DNA of 64,000 nucleotides. It comes from Thermanaerovibrio acidaminovorans DSM 6589 (lineage in GTDB: Bacteria; Synergistota; Synergistia; Synergistales; Synergistaceae). Shown here piece after piece: positions 56,409 to 64,000 of the stretch. Numbering within the stretch: position 1 is the stretch's first letter; each line of letters begins with the position of its first letter. The notes under the pieces were generated by a model that worked only from the letters and a program-made list of their open reading frames with translations, ran no database searches and was not told where the DNA came from. The stretch spans positions 1,240,001-1,304,000 of the forward strand of contig NC_013522.1 of NCBI RefSeq assembly GCF_000024905.1, in the 5' to 3' direction. The translations under genes and the position numbers were made by a program.

Positions 56409-56942
56409 CTACCTCACCTCCAAGGTCACCCGGATCCCGCCTCGGAGGGAGATCCGTCCGTCCCGGTGTATAACGCCCCCATCCCCCTGGGCGGTGAACC
56501 CATCCCGGCTCACCTTGACACCCCGGGCCAGATCCCACCGGTCCTGGTCCACGTGGTAGACCGCCTCCCCACCGGAGCAGACGTAGTCCCTCCCGGCGGA
56601 GCGGAAGGTGCCGCTGAAGTCCAGGGTCTTAACGAAGGTCCCATCCTCGTCGTAGAGCCCCTCCCGGGCGGTCAGTTCCATCACCGGCCGCCCCGATGGC
56701 GAGGATCGCCTCACCCGGAAGTCCCAGACCCTCACGGTGCCACCGGACTTCTCCGCCCGTTGGGCCTCCATCAACCACCTCTCCCCCTTTATGGTCCTGT
56801 CGATGGAGAGTCCCTGGGCCTCCACGTCCGGCAGGGACCTCAACGTCCCCGCCTCCTTGGCCCTCTCGGGGAGGGACAGGTCCCTATAGAGGAAGAAGGC
56901 CCCCACGGCCAGCAGGGCCGCCAGGGGCAACAGGATCTTCAT
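56409..56942 (-). CDS. lptC: LPS-export inner-membrane protein LptC
   Basis: About 177 residues: one N-terminal span (residues ~3-18) then a periplasmic LptC jellyroll (ITVEAQGLSID-like, REGLYDEDGTFVKTLDFSG, GVKVSRDGFTAQGD). ATG 56942 gives the natural signal-anchor; TTG 56963 is possible. Directly upstream of lptD; its partners LptA/LptB lie at 45.5-47.1 kb. Confidence 0.85.
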   Translation of the reverse strand: MKILLPLAALLAVGAFFLYRDLSLPERAKEAGTLRSLPDVEAQGLSIDRTIKGERWLMEAQRAEKSGGTVRVWDFRVRRSSPSGRPVMELTAREGLYDEDGTFVKTLDFSGTFRSAGRDYVCSGGEAVYHVDQDRWDLARGVKVSRDGFTAQGDGGVIHRDGRISLRGGIRVTLEVR

Positions 56943-56952
56943 CCTACCAATC

Positions 56953-58044
56953 CTACCAGTCAATCAGGTAGCGCCCCCCCTCCTCCACCAGCCTCAGCCG
57001 CTCCTCCTTGATCATACGGACCATCAGGAACCGCTGGGTGGCGGCAACCTTGGCCCCCTGGTCGGTGATGGACACCTTGTAGCCCTCCTTGAGGGCCCAC
57101 CGGAAGGGGTGCCCCATGAGCCTCTCGCCGAACTCCCTCCGGCCGGTCCTCTTCTTGGCGGCGGAGGAGAGCATCCCGTAGGCGGCGTCCACGTCCTCCC
57201 TGCGCCAGGCCTCCAGGAAGGCCCTCACCGCCTCCTCCCGGGCCCGCCTTGGATCCTCCTTGGGTTTCTCGGGGGCCTCCGGCTTGGGGGCCTCGGGCCT
57301 CTGGACCTCAACCTTGGGTGTCTCCGGCGCCTCCTGGGGCTTGGTCTCCGCCCTGGTGGGCTGGGGCCTCTCCGGCGGGGCCTTGGGGGCCTCCGGCTTG
57401 GGGGACTGGGGCTTCACGGGCTGGGAGGCCTTGGCCTCCTTGCCGCCCTGCTCCTTGGGGGCCCGCTGGGGCTTCACGTCCTGGACCTTAAGGGCCCTCA
57501 CCACCGGCGCTCCCATCTCCGGCGCATCGGTTGGGAGCTTGAGGCTCACCGGCGAGGGGAGTATGCCCTTCACGGTGAGCTCGAAGGGGGGCCTGGCCTC
57601 CCTGGGGAAGAAGACCAGCCCCTGGACTATGCCGGACATGGGCTGGTCCAGCCGCCGGTCGTAGTCCAGGGGACGGAAGGTCCTGTTCCCCGCCCGGAGG
57701 GCAACGTGGTCCCTCAAGGGGGAGAGCTTCAGGGGGCCCCCGAAGACCTGAAAGGTCATCAGGAACGGGCGGGACCTGTCCATCTTGAGGCTGTCCCGAA
57801 AGGACCTCTCGTAGGCCTTGAGGTCCTTGGGCCGAACCCTGCCCCTCCTGGCCTCCAGGGCCGCCCAGGGGGCCACCATCTCATCCGGGTAGTGGACCAG
57901 CCACACCACGCAACCCTCCCCCCAGGTTATGGCGCTCCACCGGTTGAGCTGCCGGGCCAGCGCCTCCTCCGGGGGCTGGGCCCCCAGGGCCGCCCAGGGG
58001 AGGGCCAGGAGGGCCGCCATGAGCAAGGTCAGGGATCGGAACAC
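56953..58044 (-). CDS. secreted protein with Pro/Lys/Glu-rich linker and C-terminal NTF2-like domain
   Basis: About 363 residues. Signal peptide (cleaved near ALG-AQ), an unrecognised domain to residue ~185 (FQVFGGPLKLSPLRDHVALR), then an ~85-residue linker built of PKPEAPKxP-type repeats (about 57240-57480), and a C-terminal ~95-residue segment (AREEAVRAFLEAWRREDVDAAYGML) that looks NTF2/DUF4878-like. The linker may span the periplasm or wall. GTG 58044 has GGGAGGG six bases upstream. Function unknown; overlaps lptC. Confidence 0.7.
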   Translation of the reverse strand: MFRSLTLLMAALLALPWAALGAQPPEEALARQLNRWSAITWGEGCVVWLVHYPDEMVAPWAALEARRGRVRPKDLKAYERSFRDSLKMDRSRPFLMTFQVFGGPLKLSPLRDHVALRAGNRTFRPLDYDRRLDQPMSGIVQGLVFFPREARPPFELTVKGILPSPVSLKLPTDAPEMGAPVVRALKVQDVKPQRAPKEQGGKEAKASQPVKPQSPKPEAPKAPPERPQPTRAETKPQEAPETPKVEVQRPEAPKPEAPEKPKEDPRRAREEAVRAFLEAWRREDVDAAYGMLSSAAKKRTGRREFGERLMGHPFRWALKEGYKVSITDQGAKVAATQRFLMVRMIKEERLRLVEEGGRYLIDW

Positions 58045-58066
58045 GGGCAACCCTCCCGCACCGGGG

Positions 58067-58510
58067 CTATATCCTAAGGTCTATGACCGCCGACACGCCA
58101 ACCCCCTGGACCCGGCGGAACTGCTGGATGGGGTTCTCGGAGTCGATGGGGACCAGGATCTTGACCCGCAGCTTGTCCTGGAAGGAGGTCTCCAGCTGGG
58201 CCACCGCCTTGGTCCTGTCGATGGCCCCCTTGGGCCCCGAGACCTGGGCGGCGCCTATCCTGGTGCCGTCCCCGATGGAGACTATGGGGACCACCTTGGT
58301 GGCCGACTGGTTCTCCAGCCCCTTGTTGAAGGTGATGGTGTTTATGAACTTGTTGAGGGGCTCCGCCACGGCGGAGACCAGGAAGCCTCCACCCACCACC
58401 CCTATGAGGCTGGAGAGGTCGAAGGCCGAAGCAGGGAAGGCCAGGGCGGTCAAAAGGGCCCCGGTGACGATCAGGTTCTTCAGCTTGCGGTTTCTAACGT
58501 TCATTTTCAT
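58067..58510 (-). CDS. small secreted protein, family not recognised
   Basis: 147 residues: signal peptide ending ASA-F, a Gly-rich hydrophobic helix (SLIGVVGGGFLVSAVAEPLNKF) and a C-terminal mixed domain with VVPIVSIGDGTRIGAAQVSGP and KLRVKILVPIDSENP. Co-translated with the upstream gene (ATGA overlap) with GGAGGT. Periplasmic or membrane-associated by inference; no enzyme motif seen. Confidence 0.7.
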   Translation of the reverse strand: MKMNVRNRKLKNLIVTGALLTALAFPASAFDLSSLIGVVGGGFLVSAVAEPLNKFINTITFNKGLENQSATKVVPIVSIGDGTRIGAAQVSGPKGAIDRTKAVAQLETSFQDKLRVKILVPIDSENPIQQFRRVQGVGVSAVIDLRI

Positions 58511-59499
58511 TTCGCACCTCCTGAGCCGCCGGATCCACCCACCAGCGGCATCATCTCGTTGGTTACGGGATATCCGAACACCTGGGTGTCGGCACCACCG
58601 GCGGCCTCAAGGTAGAACTGGGTCCCCGCCGGTATGGTCTTATCGTCCCCCCGGACCAGGAAGCCCCCCGCCAGCCCCAGGGGTCCGAAGATGGCGAGCC
58701 CCGCCACGCTGGCCCCGGCGGCCCCGATGGTCCCCCGGTCAAGGTCCGCCGCCCGCTTGGCGTTCTCCCCCAGCACCACCGGCAGCCTCTCGGCCCCCAC
58801 GGTCTCCAGGTGCTGGAAGGCCAGCTTCACCTCCGAGGGGCGTCCGAAGCTCCTGGGCCCCTCCACCTTGTCCACCTGGGCCATGATCCGGCTCCCCTTG
58901 GGGGCCACCAGCACGTTGTTGAGCACCAGGTCCTCCGCCAGCTCCAGCTTGACCCTGTCCGAGGGCTTGGAGGCCCGGGCGGAGAGGGGCTGAAGCAGGG
59001 TGACCTTCATCACCGTGCCGGACGGGACGGTCACCAGGGCGGACTGGACGCCGCCGGGCAGGAGCCTGGTTATCATCCGCTCCAGCCTCATGGCCAGGGG
59101 CCCCTGCTGTATGGACCCCTCCAGCACCTGCTCCAGGGCCTCTATTCTGGAGGCGGCGAACCTCTCGGAGTTAACCTTCTTGAACAGGGCCCACTCCGCC
59201 ACCGAAAGCTTGAAGAGGAAGCCCGGCTGGCCCTGGGTCCCCCTGTCCAGGAACTGGACCAGGGCGTTCTGCCTCTCCACCAGGCTACCCGGCAGCTCCC
59301 GGCCAAAGAGGTCCCTCTCCGCCCGACCCAGCCGCTCGAAGAGGCCCCCCGCCTGGGGTCCCCCGTAAAGCACCGTCTCCACCCGCTCCAGGCTCTGGGT
59401 GAAGCCGGTGGAGACCGCCTCATCCTGGGCCAAGGCCAAACCGGCCACGGTGCCCATCAGGACCAGGGCTAGGCAAAGGGATCTGAAGATCCTGGCCAT
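58507..59499 (-). CDS. secreted protein with leucine-zip-like repeats and Gly-zipper, unrecognised
   Basis: 330 residues: signal peptide (AQD cleavage), an N-terminal helical part with repeated VLYGGPQAGGLFERLGRAE / LFGRELPGSLVERQ pattern, a middle beta domain (SGTVMKVTLLQPLSARASKPSDRV; APKGSRIMAQVDKVEGP) and a glycine-zipper segment (GAAGASVAGLAIFGPLGLAGG), then a GGSGGSGG tail. Suggests an envelope-anchored protein. Starts 34 bases after pyrG. Not recognised. Confidence 0.7.
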   Translation of the reverse strand: MARIFRSLCLALVLMGTVAGLALAQDEAVSTGFTQSLERVETVLYGGPQAGGLFERLGRAERDLFGRELPGSLVERQNALVQFLDRGTQGQPGFLFKLSVAEWALFKKVNSERFAASRIEALEQVLEGSIQQGPLAMRLERMITRLLPGGVQSALVTVPSGTVMKVTLLQPLSARASKPSDRVKLELAEDLVLNNVLVAPKGSRIMAQVDKVEGPRSFGRPSEVKLAFQHLETVGAERLPVVLGENAKRAADLDRGTIGAAGASVAGLAIFGPLGLAGGFLVRGDDKTIPAGTQFYLEAAGGADTQVFGYPVTNEMMPLVGGSGGSGGAK

Positions 59500-59533
59500 G
59501 GAATCTCACCTCCAAAGATAGGGTTCAAGGGAT

Positions 59534-62477
<2,944 letters not shown>

Positions 62478-62504
62478 AAGGATCTCCTCCCTTCCATTGG
62501 GGCC

Positions 62505-63878
62505 TCAGGCCATCTTGACCGTGGCCAGGAAGTCCCGGTTGGTGGGTGTGTTCCTCAGCTTCTCCAGGATGAGGTTGAGGACCTCCGCCTCGTCCATGTT
62601 GGCGATCCGCCGCCTGAGCACCCATATCCTCTGCAGGTCGTCCTCGGGGATCAGCAGGTCCTCCCTCCTGGTGCCGGACCTGGTTATGTCCACCGCGGGG
62701 AAGATCCGCTGCTCGGATATCTTCCTGGAGAGGTGTATCTCCATGTTTCCGGTCCCCTTGAACTCCTCGTAGATCACGTCGTCCATGCGGCTGCCGGTCT
62801 CCACCAGGGCGGTGCCTATGATGGTTAGGCTGCCCCCGTCCTCTATGTTCCTGGCGGCGCCGAAGAACCGCTTGGGGAAGTGGAGCGCCGCCGGGTCCAT
62901 GCCGCCCGAGAGGGTCCTGCCCGAGGGGGCCACCACCAGGTTGGAGGCCCTGGCCAGCCGGGTTATGGAGTCCAGGAGGAGCACCACGTCCTTTCGGGCC
63001 TCCACCAGCCTCTTGGCCTTCTCCAGCGCCAGGGTGGCCACCCGGATGTGCTCCTCCGACGGCCGGTCGAAGGTGGAGGCTATAACCTCACCCCTTATGG
63101 ACCGGGACATGTCGGTGACCTCCTCGGGGCGCTCATCGATGAGGAGCACCATGAGGATCACCTCCGGGTGGTTCTGGGTCACCGCGTTGGCTATCTTCTT
63201 GAGCAGGGTGGTCTTCCCCGCCTTTGGGGGGGAGACTATGAGGGCCCGCTGTCCCTTGCCTATGGGGGCGAAGAGGTCTATCAGCCGGGTGGAGATCTCC
63301 CGGGAGGTGGTCTCCAGTCGTAGCCGGCTGTCGGGGAATATGGGGGTCAGGTGCTCGAAGAGGGGCCTGGACCTGGCCAGCTCCGGGTCCTGGTAGTTGA
63401 CGGTCTCCACCCTGACCAGGGCCTCGTAGTGCTCCTGGGTCTTGGGGGGACGGACCACCCCCCAGACCACGTCACCGTTCCGGAGGCCGAACTTCTTTAT
63501 CTGGGAGGGGGAGACGTATATGTCCGAGTCCCCGGGGAGAAGCCCCGGCCCCCGGAGGAACCCGTAGCCCTCCGGGAGGCACTCCAGCGTCCCCCCCCCC
63601 AGCCGCTGCCCCTGGGATGACGCCTGGGCCCCCATGATGGCCAGCACCAGCTCCTCCTTCTTCATGGCCGAGTAGCCGGTCACCTGGGCCTCCTTGGCCA
63701 GCCGCCGCAGTTCCGACACCCCCAGCTGGATCAGCTTGGCGAAGGAGTGCTTGGGCTGCTCCCTCTGGGTGGAGCGCTTCCGGTCCTCCCCCTTGTCCTT
63801 GGGCCTGGACTCCTCCAGGGGCTGCTCCGGCGACGGGGCCGCCTCCTGCTGGATCACCTGGTTCAGCCCCTCATCCAT
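62505..63878 (-). CDS. rho: transcription termination factor Rho
   Basis: 457 residues. A Lys/Glu/Gln-rich N-terminal extension (~45 residues), the Rho N-terminal helix bundle, the cold-shock RNA-binding domain ([30 protein letters not shown] region) and the RecA-like ATPase with P-loop [10 protein letters not shown] and [11 protein letters not shown]. Hexameric helicase ending untranslated transcripts. Overlaps the transaldolase stop by eight bases. Confidence 0.97.
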   Translation of the reverse strand: MDEGLNQVIQQEAAPSPEQPLEESRPKDKGEDRKRSTQREQPKHSFAKLIQLGVSELRRLAKEAQVTGYSAMKKEELVLAIMGAQASSQGQRLGGGTLECLPEGYGFLRGPGLLPGDSDIYVSPSQIKKFGLRNGDVVWGVVRPPKTQEHYEALVRVETVNYQDPELARSRPLFEHLTPIFPDSRLRLETTSREISTRLIDLFAPIGKGQRALIVSPPKAGKTTLLKKIANAVTQNHPEVILMVLLIDERPEEVTDMSRSIRGEVIASTFDRPSEEHIRVATLALEKAKRLVEARKDVVLLLDSITRLARASNLVVAPSGRTLSGGMDPAALHFPKRFFGAARNIEDGGSLTIIGTALVETGSRMDDVIYEEFKGTGNMEIHLSRKISEQRIFPAVDITRSGTRREDLLIPEDDLQRIWVLRRRIANMDEAEVLNLILEKLRNTPTNRDFLATVKMA

Positions 63879-64000
63879 TGGCCTTCGACAGCTCCTGCCA
63901 GTCCTTGAGGAACCGGTCTATCCCCTGGTCCGTCAGCGGGTGATGGAAGAGGGAGGTTAGGACCTTGTAGGGGACGGTGGCTATGTGGGCCCCCGCCATG
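63871..64000 (-). CDS. transaldolase / fructose-6-phosphate aldolase-like (C-terminal end only)
   Basis: Only the last ~43 codons are inside the window: [24 protein letters not shown], then [18 protein letters not shown]. This is the C-terminus of the short TalC/Fsa-type transaldolase family. The reading frame enters from beyond 64000; the internal Met near 63999 is not a start. First visible gene of the run reaching to ddl. Confidence 0.85.
   Translation of the reverse strand, partial: MAGAHIATVPYKVLTSLFHHPLTDQGIDRFLKDWQELSKANG

Noticed and set aside
57240-57480. Tandem-repeat-like DNA suggestive of CRISPR or a satellite
   Set aside because: It encodes the Pro/Lys/Glu linker of a secreted protein in one open frame; there are no regular spacers.

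Overview
The window is a GC-rich, almost gap-free bacterial chromosome segment. No rRNA, tRNA, insertion sequence, prophage or CRISPR array was recognised. About 60 protein genes can be supported. All but three lie on the minus strand (plus strand: the HD-GYP gene, greA and an ArsB/NhaD-type permease). The cell must be a diderm: lptA-like, lptB, lptC, lptD, rod-shape genes and several secreted proteins are present. It also carries traits common in Gram-positive bacteria and their relatives: a T-box riboswitch, a CIRCE operator, Rex, a K+-dependent pyrophosphatase and an RqcP-like S4 protein. This mix, with many TTG/GTG starts and tight translational coupling, fits Synergistota (a Thermanaerovibrio-like organism). 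That placement is an inference from gene content, not a database result.

Layout, in window coordinates. (1) 1-12641: tgt (cut by the window edge), tatD, metG, rsmI, a TrmN6-like methyltransferase, smc, RNase G, and the TIGR03936/TIGR03960 radical-SAM pair. (2) 12714-19637: a shape-and-division operon read mreB-mreC-mreD-mrdA-minC-minD-minE-rodA. (3) 19752-25094: lapA-like, recJ, relA/spoT, dtd, MBL hydrolase. (4) 25228-27864: yajC-secD-secF. (5) 27958-33370: dnaG, rpoD, a bacterial eRF1/Pelota-like protein, an RqcP-like S4 protein, ridA and rex. (6) 33469-37445: hppA, mobB and a divergent HD-GYP gene. (7) 37454-40003: guaA flanked by decayed genes, namely a one-base frameshifted small membrane protein and remnants resembling Mrp/Mbh-type antiporter subunits. 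(8) 40030-42083: groES-groEL under CIRCE. (9) 42212-47139: lptA-like, lptB, murJ, a secreted protein, a zinc ribbon, tsaD. (10) 47214-51764: thrC-thrB-lysC-asd behind a T-box whose specifier reads ACC (Thr). (11) 51812-53748: greA and the permease. (12) 53731-64000: transaldolase-like (cut), rho, a LysM/M23 peptidase, pyrG, three unfamiliar secreted proteins, lptC, lptD, ddl.

Functionally the window is dominated by envelope building: peptidoglycan precursors and elongation (asd/lysC, ddl, murJ, mrdA, rodA, mreBCD), LPS export (lptA/B/C/D) and protein export (secDF, yajC). These are interleaved with core information processing (metG, rpoD, dnaG, smc, rho, greA, RNase G, relA, tRNA/rRNA modification). 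The most unusual items are the eRF1-like gene next to an RqcP-like gene, the Thr T-box whose terminator lacks a U-run, a probable CTG start for dnaG, two promoters whose transcripts begin inside the preceding terminator hairpin, and the decayed region around guaA.
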